Below, piece after piece: positions 1-8,404 of a DNA stretch of 64,000 bases; the stretch's first letter is position 1, and every line of letters begins with the position of its first letter. The notes beneath the pieces were generated by a model. That model was given only the letters and a program-made list of their open reading frames with translations. It ran no database searches and was not told the DNA's origin. This DNA comes from Mycobacterium sp. E3198. GTDB taxonomy: Bacteria > Actinomycetota > Actinomycetes > Mycobacteriales > Mycobacteriaceae. The stretch lies in NCBI RefSeq assembly GCF_001667015.1, contig NZ_LZIS01000051.1, positions 1-64,000 of the forward strand, in the 5' to 3' direction. Position numbers and translations under genes: made by a program.

Positions 1-343
1 CGGTGGTGATCTCGGCGTCGGGGGCCAGGACGAAGTGGTCGCGCACCATGCCCAGCAACCGCGCGATGCGCTCGCCGCCCAGTAACGAGGGCGTCCCACC
101 ACCGACGAACACCGTGCTCACGGTCGGTGCGTCCATCCGCGCGGCCGCCAGTGCAAGCTCCGTTCCCAGCGCCTGAAGCCAGGCGTCGGGGTTGACGCCG
201 CCCAGCTCGGCCGGGGTGTAGGTGTTGAAGTCGCAATAACCGCACCGCGTGAAGCAGAACGGGACGTGGACGTAGAGCCCGAACGGCCGGCCGGGACTCG
301 GCGCTACGGCGGGCAGGTCGGCCGGGGCCTCGCGAAGTGGCAT
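1..343 (-). CDS. hemW: HemW, radical SAM heme chaperone (5' part only)
   Basis: This is the N-terminal 114 residues of an oxygen-independent coproporphyrinogen oxidase-like protein; the rest lies beyond the window start. The radical SAM cluster is visible as C-F-T-R-C-G-Y-C-D, a CxxxCxxC motif that binds a 4Fe-4S cluster, followed by the family's FVGGGTPS stretch. The ATG at 343 is chosen because GGAGG lies just upstream on the minus strand. HemW proteins are thought to insert heme into respiratory proteins rather than oxidise coproporphyrinogen. In Mtb the orthologue (Rv2388c, hemN) is separated from sirA by rpfD and Rv2390c, which are absent here. Confidence 0.9.
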   Translation of the reverse strand, partial: MPLREAPADLPAVAPSPGRPFGLYVHVPFCFTRCGYCDFNTYTPAELGGVNPDAWLQALGTELALAAARMDAPTVSTVFVGGGTPSLLGGERIARLLGMVRDHFVLAPDAEITT

Positions 344-507
344 GCCAAATCCTCCCACGGCGGCCCGGTCGGGCCGTGCGGCGTCGGCGCCGGCGAGCGC
401 ATCGGCGCTGGTCACGCGGCGCAGGAGGGCGCTGAAGACGGTCCGCCCGGTTTTCAGGCGATTGGCGGGCCGGTGTGCCCGGGCGCCCAGGGTCGCTGCC
501 TACTTTG

Positions 508-532
508 GGTCAGCGTGAGGAAAAATATGACC
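508..532. promoter_or_regulatory. Inverted repeat GGTCA-N15-TGACC upstream of the cysteine leader
   Basis: GGTCA at 508-512 and TGACC at 528-532 form an inverted repeat around an A-rich spacer, in the 230-bp gap between hemW and the poly-cysteine leader peptide. It sits about 30-55 bp upstream of the proposed leaderless start at 574. The geometry fits a dimeric regulator site, but I recognise no specific regulator and five-base arms can occur by chance. The rest of 344-573 shows nothing else I can name. Confidence 0.25.
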
Positions 533-560
533 TGCTCGAAACCCCCGCGTCGATCCGTGG

Positions 561-566
561 CAGAAT
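561..566 (+). promoter_or_regulatory. Probable -10 element of the leaderless sirA-operon promoter
   Basis: The hexamer CAGAAT lies seven bases before the GTG at 574, which is the spacing expected if transcription starts at the GTG itself. This supports leaderless translation of the cysteine-rich peptide. No convincing -35 was seen, which is common in mycobacteria. Confidence 0.45.
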
Positions 567-573
567 GGCAGCC

Positions 574-669
574 GTGACCGCCAACCGCAGCTTGCGCATC
601 GCCCTCGTGGCGCGGCGGCACATCGATCTCAAGCGTGTCTGCAGCTGTTGTTGTTGCTGTCTGCCTTGA
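574..669 (+). CDS. Poly-cysteine leader peptide (31 aa), attenuator of the sulfur-assimilation operon
   Basis: A GTG-initiated 31-residue ORF ends in VCSCCCCCLP, so six of its last nine residues are cysteine. It starts without a Shine-Dalgarno sequence and right after a -10-like hexamer, so it is probably leaderless. It lies 109 bp upstream of sirA in the same direction. Leaderless poly-cysteine sORFs acting as cysteine-responsive attenuators are known in mycobacteria. The expected logic is that plentiful Cys-tRNA lets ribosomes finish the run and keeps sirA-cysH repressed, while stalling at Cys codons exposes downstream translation. The peptide itself probably has no further function. The mechanism here is inferred from family knowledge and sequence. 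Confidence 0.85.
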   Translation: MTANRSLRIALVARRHIDLKRVCSCCCCCLP

Positions 670-778
670 TGCCGTAGGCCCGCCCCACCTGTAACTCAGC
701 TGGCTGCCGGATCTGCGCAGCCGAAATAAATGCGGTGTGCTGCGCGTCCAAGCCTGCGATGTTCGCGAAGGAGATCCA
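670..778 (+). promoter_or_regulatory. Attenuator region between the cysteine leader peptide and sirA
   Basis: This leader RNA holds a clear hairpin at 702-722, with GGCUGC pairing GCAGCC around a nine-base loop. A smaller one at 756-766 (GCGA-UGU-UCGC) lies directly against the sirA Shine-Dalgarno GAAGGAG at 767-773. A second CAGCTG (697-702) can also pair with CAGCTG inside the leader peptide at 642-647, which would link ribosome position on the Cys codons to folding here. I could not define the full mutually exclusive structures by eye, and no U-tract terminator is evident, so control is more likely at translation of sirA than at termination. Confidence 0.55.
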
Positions 779-2446
779 ATGACGACAGCCCGTCCCGCCA
801 AGCCCCGCAACGAGGGCCAGTGGGCGCTGGGAAACCGCGAAGCGCTCAACCCCAACGAAGAGATGAAGCAGGCCGGCGCACCGCTCGAGGTCCGGGACCG
901 CATCGAAAACCTCTACGCCCAGGGCGGATTCGACAGCATCGACAAGGGCGACCTGCGGGGCCGCTTCCGCTGGTGGGGCCTGTACACCCAGCGCGAACAG
1001 GGTTACGACGGGTCGTACACCGGCGACGAGAACGCCGAGTTGCTCGAGGCGAAGTACTTCATGATGCGGGTGCGCTGCGACGGCGGCGCGCTGTCGACCG
1101 CCGCGCTGCGCACCGTGGGCCAGATCTCGACCGAGTTCGGCCGGGACACCGCCGACATCTCCGACCGGCAGAACGTGCAGATGCACTGGATCCAGGTGGG
1201 CGACGTCCCGGAGATCTGGCGGCGGCTCGACGAGGTCGGGCTGCAGACCGCCGAGGCGTGCGGCGACTGCCCGCGCGTGATCCTGGGCTCGCCCCTGGCC
1301 GGCGAGTCCCTCGCCGAGGTCATCGACCCCACCTGGGCGATCGACGAGATCGTGCGTCGCTACATCGGCAAGCCGGACTTCGCCGACCTGCCCCGCAAGT
1401 ACAAGACCGCCATCTCCGGACTGCAGGACGTCGCGCACGAGATCAACGACATCGCCTTCATCGGCGTCAACCATCCCGAACACGGCCCCGGCCTGGATCT
1501 CTGGGTGGGCGGGGGCCTGTCCACCAACCCGATGCTCGCCCAGCGCGTCGGCGCCTGGGTTCCGCTGGACGAGGTGCCCGAGGTGTGGGCGGCAGTCACC
1601 TCGATCTTCCGCGACTACGGCTATCGGCGCCTGCGGTCCAAGGCGCGGCTGAAGTTCCTGATCAAGGACTGGGGCATCGACAAATTCCGCGAGGTCCTCG
1701 AAACCGAATACCTCAAGCGCCCGTTGTTCGACGGCCCGGCCCCCGAGCCGGTCAAGCATCCGATCGATCACGTCGGGGTGCAGCGGCTCAAGAACGGGCT
1801 CAACGCGGTCGGGGTCGCCCCGATCGCGGGCCGGGTGTCCGGCACCATCCTGTCGACGGTGGCCGACCTGGCCGAGCGGGCGGGCTCCAACCGAATCCGG
1901 TTCACGCCTTACCAGAAGCTGGTCATCCTCGACGTGCCCGATGACCGGGTCGACGACCTGATCGCCGGCGTGGAGGGGCTGGGCCTGCAGGCGCGCCCGT
2001 CGCAGTGGCGCCGAAACCTGATGGCCTGCACGGGGATCGAGTTCTGCAAGTTGTCCTTCGCCGAAACACGGGGCAGGGCACAGGATTTGGTGCCCGAGCT
2101 GGAGCGCCGGCTCGAGGACCTCAACTCCCGGCTGGACGTGCCGATCACGGTCAACATCAACGGCTGCCCCAACTCGTGCGCGCGCATTCAGGTCGCCGAC
2201 ATCGGGTTCAAGGGTCAGATGGTCGACGACGGTCACGGCGGCTCGGTCGAGGGCTTCCAGGTGCATCTGGGCGGCAGCCTCGGCCTGGACAGCGGTTTCG
2301 GCCGAAAACTGCGTCAGCACAAGGTCACCAGCGACGAGCTGGGCGACTACATCGATCGGGTAGTGCGCAACTTCATCAAGCACCGGAGCGACGGCGAACG
2401 ATTCGCGCAGTGGGTCGTTCGCGCCGAGGAAGGCGACTTGCGATGA
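779..2446 (+). CDS. sirA: Ferredoxin-dependent sulfite reductase SirA
   Basis: This 555-residue protein is close to Mtb SirA (Rv2391). It reduces sulfite to sulfide with six electrons from ferredoxin, using siroheme and a 4Fe-4S cluster. The cluster and siroheme ligands are visible as Cys417 and Cys423 (ACTGIEFC) and Cys463 and Cys467 (GCPNSC). Tyr69 and Cys161, the pair covalently cross-linked in the Mtb enzyme, are both present. ATG 779 is preferred over in-frame starts from 737 because GAAGGAG lies six bases before it and the MTTARPAK N-terminus matches the family. It overlaps cysH by ATGA, implying coupled translation, and should be controlled by the upstream cysteine leader. Confidence 0.97.
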   Translation: MTTARPAKPRNEGQWALGNREALNPNEEMKQAGAPLEVRDRIENLYAQGGFDSIDKGDLRGRFRWWGLYTQREQGYDGSYTGDENAELLEAKYFMMRVRCDGGALSTAALRTVGQISTEFGRDTADISDRQNVQMHWIQVGDVPEIWRRLDEVGLQTAEACGDCPRVILGSPLAGESLAEVIDPTWAIDEIVRRYIGKPDFADLPRKYKTAISGLQDVAHEINDIAFIGVNHPEHGPGLDLWVGGGLSTNPMLAQRVGAWVPLDEVPEVWAAVTSIFRDYGYRRLRSKARLKFLIKDWGIDKFREVLETEYLKRPLFDGPAPEPVKHPIDHVGVQRLKNGLNAVGVAPIAGRVSGTILSTVADLAERAGSNRIRFTPYQKLVILDVPDDRVDDLIAGVEGLGLQARPSQWRRNLMACTGIEFCKLSFAETRGRAQDLVPELERRLEDLNSRLDVPITVNINGCPNSCARIQVADIGFKGQMVDDGHGGSVEGFQVHLGGSLGLDSGFGRKLRQHKVTSDELGDYIDRVVRNFIKHRSDGERFAQWVVRAEEGDLR

Positions 2447-3183
2447 CCGTAGAAACGACCAGCCCAACGGAGGCCGATCTGCGTGAGCTGGCCGCCCGTG
2501 GCGCCGCGGAGCTCGAGGGCGCCAGCGCCACCGACCTGCTGCGCTGGACCGACGACCACTTCGGCGGCATCAACGGCCCCCGGGGCTGGGCGACCTGCAA
2601 CTACGTGGTGGCGTCCAGCATGCAGGAGGCCGTGCTGATCGACCTGGCCGCCAAGGTGCGGCCCGGGGTGCCGGTGATGTTTTTGGACACCGGCTACCAC
2701 TTCGTGGAGACCATCGGAACCCGGGACGCGATCGAGTCCGTCTACGACATCCGGGTGGTCAACGTGACGCCCGAGCACACGGTGGCCGAGCAGGACAGGT
2801 TGCTGGGCAAGGACCTCTTCGCGCGGGACCCCGGCGAGTGCTGCCGGCTGCGCAAGGTCGCCCCGCTGGGCAGGGCGCTGCGCGGCTACTCGGCATGGGT
2901 CACCGGGCTGCGCCGCAGCGACTCGCCGACGCGCGCCAACGCCCCGCTGGTCAGTTTCGACGAGGGCTACAAGCTGGTGAAGATCAACCCGCTGGCGACG
3001 TGGAGCGACGACGACATGCAGAACTACATCGACGAGCACGACGTGCTGGTCAATCCCCTTGTCTACGACGGATATCCGTCGATCGGTTGCGCTCCGTGCA
3101 CCGCCAAGCCGGCCGAGGGAGCCGACCCGCGCAGCGGGCGCTGGCAGGGGCACGCCAAGACGGAATGCGGGTTGCACGCGTAG
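2443..3183 (+). CDS. cysH: Adenosine 5'-phosphosulfate reductase CysH
   Basis: This 246-residue enzyme reduces APS to sulfite with thioredoxin, the step before SirA. It carries the paired cysteines Cys133-Cys134 (ECCRLRK) and Cys216/Cys219 (GCAPC) that bind a 4Fe-4S cluster, which marks the APS-specific rather than PAPS-specific form. The catalytic Cys242 sits in the C-terminal ECGLHA. ATG 2443 overlaps the sirA stop (ATGA). The che1 start overlaps the cysH stop in turn, so sirA, cysH and che1 form one translationally coupled operon. Confidence 0.97.
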   Translation: MTVETTSPTEADLRELAARGAAELEGASATDLLRWTDDHFGGINGPRGWATCNYVVASSMQEAVLIDLAAKVRPGVPVMFLDTGYHFVETIGTRDAIESVYDIRVVNVTPEHTVAEQDRLLGKDLFARDPGECCRLRKVAPLGRALRGYSAWVTGLRRSDSPTRANAPLVSFDEGYKLVKINPLATWSDDDMQNYIDEHDVLVNPLVYDGYPSIGCAPCTAKPAEGADPRSGRWQGHAKTECGLHA

Positions 3184-3899
3184 TGACCGCCCTCGTGCTG
3201 ACCGCGCACGGAAGCAGGGACCCCCGCTCGGCGGCCAATGCCCGGGCCGTCGCCGGCGAGCTCGCGCGGATGCGGCCCGGCCTGGACGTGCGGCTGGCAT
3301 TCTGCGAGCTCAACACGCCCGGCCTGGCCGAGGTGCTCGGCGACCTGCCGGGCGGCGCGGTGGTCACCCCGTTGCTGCTGGCGAACGCCTACCACGCGCG
3401 CATCGACATCCCCGCCCAGATCGCCCGGTCGGGTATCGATGTTGCCCAGGCTGACGTGCTCGGCGAGGACCCACGGCTGATTTCGCTGCTGCGGCAACGG
3501 GTTACGGACATGCGTGTCTCCCGGCACGACGACCGGGTCGGCGTGCTGGTGGCGTCGATCGGTTCATCCGACCCGCGCGCCAACGCGCGCACTCGGCAGG
3601 TGGCGCCGCGCCTGCTGACGGGCACGAGTTGGGCGGGCGCGACGACGGCGTTCGTGACCCGTCCGGAACCGTCGCTGGCCGAGGCCGCCGGCCGGTTGCG
3701 CCGGCAGGGTGCGCGGCGGGTGGTCATCGCTCCGTGGTTTTTGGCGCCGGGCCTGCTGCCCGACCGGGTGCGCGAGTTCGCGGACGACGCCGGCATCGAG
3801 GTGGCGGAACCCCTGGGCGCGCACCGGTTGGTCGCCGAGACGGTGCTGGACCGCTTCGATCGGGCGCTGGTGGCTTCCGCCGGTCGGATCGCCGCCTGA
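3183..3899 (+). CDS. che1: Sirohydrochlorin ferrochelatase-like protein (CbiX family)
   Basis: A 238-residue protein of two CbiX-type half-domains. The first has the chelatase signature LTAHGSRDP with the metal-binding His9 and a second histidine in NAYHARID. The second half repeats the fold with VLVASIGSSDP and VVIAPWFLAPG. It most likely inserts iron into sirohydrochlorin to give the siroheme needed by SirA, which explains its place in the operon (Mtb Rv2393). I chose the GTG at 3183, sharing one base with the cysH stop (TAGTG). An ATG at 3165 is an in-frame alternative adding six residues. Confidence 0.85.
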   Translation: MTALVLTAHGSRDPRSAANARAVAGELARMRPGLDVRLAFCELNTPGLAEVLGDLPGGAVVTPLLLANAYHARIDIPAQIARSGIDVAQADVLGEDPRLISLLRQRVTDMRVSRHDDRVGVLVASIGSSDPRANARTRQVAPRLLTGTSWAGATTAFVTRPEPSLAEAAGRLRRQGARRVVIAPWFLAPGLLPDRVREFADDAGIEVAEPLGAHRLVAETVLDRFDRALVASAGRIAA

Positions 3900-3942
3900 C
3901 CGAACAGCCTGCGAGCGGCGACCCCCTGACAAACCGCCAACG

Positions 3943-5160
3943 TCACGCAAGCGGCGCTCGACGACCGGCGCGCTCTGCGAAAGCATCTAGCGCACCGAGA
4001 ACTTCGGGTGCGTGCCAGGCCCGATTACGCGCCTGGTCGGTGAACTCGACGATGATCTTGGCCTCGGCAAGCGGATCCAAGTATCGATAGACGTTGTTAA
4101 TCGCGATGTTCAGTTGATCGCTGACCAGTTTTGCGTTAAGCACGGGGCGTTTGATTAGCAAGTCCGCGACACGGTGCACGGCTGAGTTGCGGCGGGCGGT
4201 GATCTTCGATTCCCACTGCCCTCTAATGGTTTGCAGATCACCCACTAGGTGTCGACCGTTGACAACGGCCAGAATCGATGCCTCAGACATTTTCTCGACT
4301 ATTGGCGCAGGGTCGCCCTCGCGATACGCGGTTAGTGCCTGAAAGTACGAATTGGTGTCGGTTAGCAGGCCCGCCGAGACGGGGACCGTGACCTGACGAG
4401 TTAACCGCTTGTTGCGCAACATCGACTGGATCAGGGCTCTGCCGGTCCTGCCGTTACCGTCGGGGAAGGGGTGGATGGTTTCGAATTGTGCATGCGCAAT
4501 TGCGATTTGCGGAAGGACCGCTATGTCACTGCGCTTGGCAAATCGGACTAGATCATCAATGGCACCGGAGACCCTGTCCTGATGCGGCGCAATGAAATCG
4601 GCGCCGCGAGGGCCGAAATTTCCCCCGCCGACCCACACCTGCTCGGTGCGCCATTTGCCGGCGATCGCCGGTTCGCTCTCGTGCATCAGCGCGTAATGCA
4701 TGGCCAGGATTGCCTGGTCGCTGATCTGGCCGGCCAGGTCGATCGCCGCCTGCATCGCCCGGGTGTTCGCAACGATCATTGAAGCGTTGCGGCGCTTGGT
4801 GTTTCCCAGGGTTTCGGCCTCAGCGATCGCTCGTGCAGACGCTGTCAAGTTCTCAATTTTTGAGCTGGCTGCTGATTCTGTCCGCAGCAGCACGGAGGCG
4901 AATGGGGCGATCTCGCCCCCAAGTTCTGTATCGAACCGCACGATCTCTTGACTGGCCTCTTCGGCGGCAGCTAGAACCTCGGACGGCAGGCTAACGTCGA
5001 GGTTGGCAGTCTGGGCAGGGATGGCGGCCTGGTACTCACCGGACTGGCGCAGGGCAGCACGCAGGTCGGATCGCTGGTAACCCGCTTCGGTCGGCGCACC
5101 CCAGATGAGGGTTTCGTACCCCACTGCGGTGCCCGAGTTAGCTGATGACATGGATCCCAT
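3943..5160 (-). CDS. Fic-domain AMP-transferase, self-inhibited (class II), with C-terminal winged helix
   Basis: This 405-residue Fic protein has an N-terminal Fic_N region, a central Fic core and a C-terminal part resembling a winged helix. The catalytic loop HPFPDGNGRTGR starts at His230 and is intact. Ser99-x3-Glu103-Asn104 (SSKIEN) matches the inhibitory (S/T)xxxE(G/N) helix that blocks productive ATP binding, so the enzyme should be autoinhibited. Fic proteins attach AMP to target hydroxyls; the target here is unknown. The gene is visibly more AT-rich than its neighbours and lies between che1 and ggtB, adjacent in Mtb, which suggests acquisition. ATG 5160 is used; ATG 5151 is an alternative. 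No separate antitoxin gene is next to it. Confidence 0.88.
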   Translation of the reverse strand: MGSMSSANSGTAVGYETLIWGAPTEAGYQRSDLRAALRQSGEYQAAIPAQTANLDVSLPSEVLAAAEEASQEIVRFDTELGGEIAPFASVLLRTESAASSKIENLTASARAIAEAETLGNTKRRNASMIVANTRAMQAAIDLAGQISDQAILAMHYALMHESEPAIAGKWRTEQVWVGGGNFGPRGADFIAPHQDRVSGAIDDLVRFAKRSDIAVLPQIAIAHAQFETIHPFPDGNGRTGRALIQSMLRNKRLTRQVTVPVSAGLLTDTNSYFQALTAYREGDPAPIVEKMSEASILAVVNGRHLVGDLQTIRGQWESKITARRNSAVHRVADLLIKRPVLNAKLVSDQLNIAINNVYRYLDPLAEAKIIVEFTDQARNRAWHAPEVLGALDAFAERAGRRAPLA

Positions 5161-5161
5161 C

Positions 5162-5190
5162 TTATCATCACTTAGAGTACTAAATGATAA
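5162..5190. promoter_or_regulatory. AT-rich palindromic operator over the fic promoter
   Basis: TTATCAT (5162-5168) and ATGATAA (5184-5190) flank an inner TTAG/CTAA pair (72-75 and 80-83), giving a 29-bp interrupted palindrome with one three-base asymmetry. A TATTAT -10-like hexamer on the minus strand (5192 to 5187) places the likely fic start point inside the palindrome. A dimer bound here would block fic transcription. The winged-helix C-terminus of the Fic protein is a natural candidate for autorepression, but that is inference. Confidence 0.55.
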
Positions 5191-5319
5191 TATGGCTACC
5201 GTTGTTATCAGTTCGGTCATCCTGCGCGCATCGCCGGCGGCGCTCCAGTTTGCCGACACCCGACCCCCGACTCCGAAGGGCAGCCACCGGATTGCCACCT
5301 GATTCGCTGGAGTTGCCAG

Positions 5320-5325
5320 TAAACT
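5320..5325 (+). promoter_or_regulatory. Putative -10 element of ggtB
   Basis: TAAACT ends seven bases before the TTG start of ggtB at 5333, so the transcript would begin at or next to the start codon. This is the usual spacing of mycobacterial leaderless genes. Confidence 0.35.
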
Positions 5326-5332
5326 TCGTGTC

Positions 5333-7267
5333 TTGAACACGCCCTTGCGAATTCGAGCGCTGCTGGCCGCGCTGGCAGTGGGGTTGGCGGGGTGTGGCGG
5401 CAACCAGGCGCCCCCGCCCCACGCGGCCGGTCCGTGCGAGATCGCGCCCAACGGCACGCCGGCGTCGCAGGCCCGCCCGGGTGCACCGTCGTCGAGAAAC
5501 CTCTCGGCGCACCCCGAGACGGCGACCGGGTACCGCGGCGACATGACCGTGGTGCGCACGGCTCACTACGCGGTGGCCACGGCCAATCCCCTGTCGACCC
5601 AGGCGGCGTGCCGGGTGCTGCGCGACGGCGGCACCGCCGCCGACGCGATGGTGGTCGCCCAGGCGGTCCTGGGCCTGGTCGAACCGCAGTCCTCGGGCCT
5701 GGGTGGCGGCGGATTCGCGGTGTACTACGGCGCGGGCACCGGTTCGGTGCAGGCCTACGACGGCCGCGAAACCGCGCCCGCGGCCGCCACCGAGAACTAC
5801 CTGCGCTGGATCGGCGACGACGATCACGCCGTCCCCCGGCCCGACCCGCGTGCCTCGGGCCGATCGATCGGGATACCGGGTGTTCTTCGGATGCTCGAAC
5901 TCGTGCACCACGACCACGGACGCGCGCCGTGGCGCGATCTCTTCGACCCGGCAGTCGCGTTGGCCGACAACGGTTTCGACATCAGCCCCAGGCTGGCCGC
6001 CGCCATCGCCGACTCGGCGGCACCACTAGGGCTGGATCCGCAGGCGCGCGCTTACTTCCTGAACCCGGACGGCAGCCCGAAGGCCGCGGGAACCCGGCTG
6101 ACCAACCCCGCCTACGCAAAAACCCTGTCCGCCATCGCCTCGGCCGGCGTCAGCGCCTTCTACACCGGCGACGTCGCGCACGACATCGTCGCCGCAGCGG
6201 GCGATACCACCGGCGGGCGCACGCCGAGCCTGATGACCAACGAGGACCTGGCGGGCTACGTCGCCAAGAAACGCGACCCGCTGTGCACCACGTACCGCGG
6301 CCGGCAGGTGTGCGGCATGCCCACCCCGTCGTCGGGCGGCGTCGCGGTGGCGGCCACGCTCGGAATCCTCGAGCATTTCCCGATGGGCGATTACCGGCCC
6401 ACGGACGTGGACCTCAACGGCGGTCGGCCGAGCGTGCTGGGCGCTCACCTGGTCTCCGAGGCCGAGCGGCTGGCCTACGCCGACCGCGACAAGTACGTCG
6501 CCGACGCCGATTTCGTCGCGTTGCCCGGCGGATCGCTCGCCACGCTGGTCGACCCGGGCTATCTGGCGGGGCGGGCGGCGCTGATCTCGCCACAGCACAG
6601 CATGGGAACCGCCGAGCCCGGTGATTTCGGCATGCCCGGCGGCGTCGCGCCACCCGGCCGTGAGCACGGCACCAGCCACGTCAGCGTCATCGATTCCTAC
6701 GGCAACGCGGCCGCCTTCACGACGACCGTCGAGTCGCCGTTCGGTTCGTTCCACATGGTCGACGGCTTCGTCCTCAACAACCAGCTCACCGATTTCGCCG
6801 CCAACCCGCGCGCGGCCGACGGATCTCCGGTGGCCAACCGCGTCCAGCGCGGGAAGCGGCCCCGCAGCTCGATGGCCCCGACCCTGGTGTTCGATGCCGC
6901 GCCGGCGGGCCGGGGCGCGCTGTACGCGGTGACGGGCTCACCCGGCGGTTCGACGATCATTCAGTATGTCGTCAAAACCCTGGTGGCGATGATGGATTGG
7001 CGCCTGAACCCGCAGCAGGCGGTGTCGCTGGTCGACTTCGGCGCGGACAACTCGCCGCAAACCAACGTCGGCGGCGAGGATCCGGAGATCAACCGGTCCG
7101 ACAACGGCGATCACGATCCGCTGGTGGTCGGCCTGCGCGCGCTGGGGCACCGGGTGAATCTGACCGACCAGTCCAGCGGGCTTTCCGCGATCACCCGCAG
7201 CGCGCCGGGGTGGGCCGGCGGCGCCGATCCCCGCCGCGAGGGCGCGGTCATGGGCGACAACCCGTGA
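5333..7267 (+). CDS. ggtB: Gamma-glutamyltranspeptidase lipoprotein GgtB
   Basis: This 644-residue precursor cleaves gamma-glutamyl bonds such as those in glutathione-like peptides outside the membrane. The N-terminus is a lipoprotein signal (basic residues, hydrophobic run, lipobox LAGC with Cys about 21). Thr447 in GTSHVSV is the expected site of autoprocessing and becomes the nucleophile of the small subunit. The oxyanion region GSPGGSTIIQ is also present. The start is a TTG at 5333 with no Shine-Dalgarno; no ATG or GTG gives a complete signal peptide. It lies next to sulfur genes as in Mtb (Rv2394), consistent with recycling sulfur-containing peptides, though this is inference. Confidence 0.92.
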   Translation: MNTPLRIRALLAALAVGLAGCGGNQAPPPHAAGPCEIAPNGTPASQARPGAPSSRNLSAHPETATGYRGDMTVVRTAHYAVATANPLSTQAACRVLRDGGTAADAMVVAQAVLGLVEPQSSGLGGGGFAVYYGAGTGSVQAYDGRETAPAAATENYLRWIGDDDHAVPRPDPRASGRSIGIPGVLRMLELVHHDHGRAPWRDLFDPAVALADNGFDISPRLAAAIADSAAPLGLDPQARAYFLNPDGSPKAAGTRLTNPAYAKTLSAIASAGVSAFYTGDVAHDIVAAAGDTTGGRTPSLMTNEDLAGYVAKKRDPLCTTYRGRQVCGMPTPSSGGVAVAATLGILEHFPMGDYRPTDVDLNGGRPSVLGAHLVSEAERLAYADRDKYVADADFVALPGGSLATLVDPGYLAGRAALISPQHSMGTAEPGDFGMPGGVAPPGREHGTSHVSVIDSYGNAAAFTTTVESPFGSFHMVDGFVLNNQLTDFAANPRAADGSPVANRVQRGKRPRSSMAPTLVFDAAPAGRGALYAVTGSPGGSTIIQYVVKTLVAMMDWRLNPQQAVSLVDFGADNSPQTNVGGEDPEINRSDNGDHDPLVVGLRALGHRVNLTDQSSGLSAITRSAPGWAGGADPRREGAVMGDNP

Positions 7268-7298
7268 CGAGGTCGGCGCGACACCGCCTGGCCCAACG

Positions 7299-8384
7299 TC
7301 ACGCCGACGTCAGCGTGTTCCGGTTCTGGTCGGTGTCTCCGCTCCCCGGGACCGCGATGTCGCTGGGCAGGGGTGGGATACGGGTGGCCCGCACGTAGAC
7401 GGTGTCGCCGTCGCGCAGGTCCAGCGCCTCGGCGTCGCCGCGGGTGATCTGCGCGGTGAAGGCGCCCCCGGTGGCCGCGCTGGTCATTTCCACGCGCACC
7501 TCGAATCCCAGCGCGACCACCCGGTCGACCGTCGCGCGCACCACCCCGATGGATTCCGCGGTGCCGTCCCCGCCGGCGACGGCCATGTCGGGCTTGCGGC
7601 CGACCCGGATGTCGTGCGGGCGGACCAACGCGCCGTTGAGCTCGGAGACCGCGCCCAAGAACGACATCACGAACGCGCTCGCCGGGGAGTCGTAGACCTC
7701 GGTGGGCGATCCGACCTGCTCGATGCGGCCCTTGTTCAAGACCGCGATCCGGTCTGCCACGTCGAGCGCCTCCGCCTGGTCGTGGGTGACCAGCACCGTG
7801 GTGACGTGCACCTCGTCGTGCAGGCGCCGCAGCCACGCCCGCAGGTCCTCGCGCACCTTGGCGTCCAATGCGCCGAACGGCTCGTCGAGCAGCAGCACCT
7901 GCGGGTCGACGGCCAGCGCCCGGGCCAGCGCCATGCGCTGTCGTTGGCCGCCGGACAGCTGGTTGGGGTAGCGGGTCTGAAATCCGCTGAGCCCCACCAC
8001 CTCCAGCAGGTTGTCGACCTTCTCCTTGATTTCGGCCTTGGGCCGCTTGCGAATCCGCAATCCGTAAGCCACGTTGTCCCGAACGGTCAGGTGCTTGAAC
8101 GCGGCGTAGTGCTGAAACACGAACCCGATGCCGCGGCGCTGCGGCGGCACCCCGGTGACGTCGCGACCGTTGATCGTGACGGTCCCGCTGTCGGGCTGGT
8201 CCAGGCCGGCGATGGCCCGCAGCAGCGTCGACTTGCCCGAACCGCTGGGACCCAGCAACGCGGTCAGCGAGCCCTTCGGCACCGCGAAGTCCACATGGTC
8301 CAGCGCGACGAAGTCGCCGTACTGTTTGTAGGCGTCGTGCACGATGATCGCGTTGTCACCGCGCTGGAGTCGGCTGTCGGTCAT
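7299..8384 (-). CDS. cysA: Sulfate/thiosulfate ABC transporter ATPase CysA
   Basis: This 361-residue ATPase energises sulfate import. It shows Walker [10 protein letters not shown], the Q-loop, signature [15 protein letters not shown], Walker [13 protein letters not shown] and the H-loop VLVTHD, followed by a C-terminal TOBE-like regulatory part. ATG 8384 has AAGGAG upstream. It is the last gene of subI-cysT-cysW-cysA, 20 bp after cysW. The order equals Mtb Rv2400c-Rv2397c. Confidence 0.96.
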   Translation of the reverse strand: MTDSRLQRGDNAIIVHDAYKQYGDFVALDHVDFAVPKGSLTALLGPSGSGKSTLLRAIAGLDQPDSGTVTINGRDVTGVPPQRRGIGFVFQHYAAFKHLTVRDNVAYGLRIRKRPKAEIKEKVDNLLEVVGLSGFQTRYPNQLSGGQRQRMALARALAVDPQVLLLDEPFGALDAKVREDLRAWLRRLHDEVHVTTVLVTHDQAEALDVADRIAVLNKGRIEQVGSPTEVYDSPASAFVMSFLGAVSELNGALVRPHDIRVGRKPDMAVAGGDGTAESIGVVRATVDRVVALGFEVRVEMTSAATGGAFTAQITRGDAEALDLRDGDTVYVRATRIPPLPSDIAVPGSGDTDQNRNTLTSA

Positions 8385-8404
8385 CGGGAGTCTCCTTGTC
8401 GCGC

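Noticed and set aside
344..573. Short open frames between hemW and the cysteine leader
   Set aside because: They are Arg/Gly-rich, lack ribosome sites and overlap the expected promoter.
629..2467. A 612-codon open frame on the minus strand
   Set aside because: It is antisense to sirA, whose cofactor-binding cysteines and family sequence are clear. High GC content keeps the opposite frame open.
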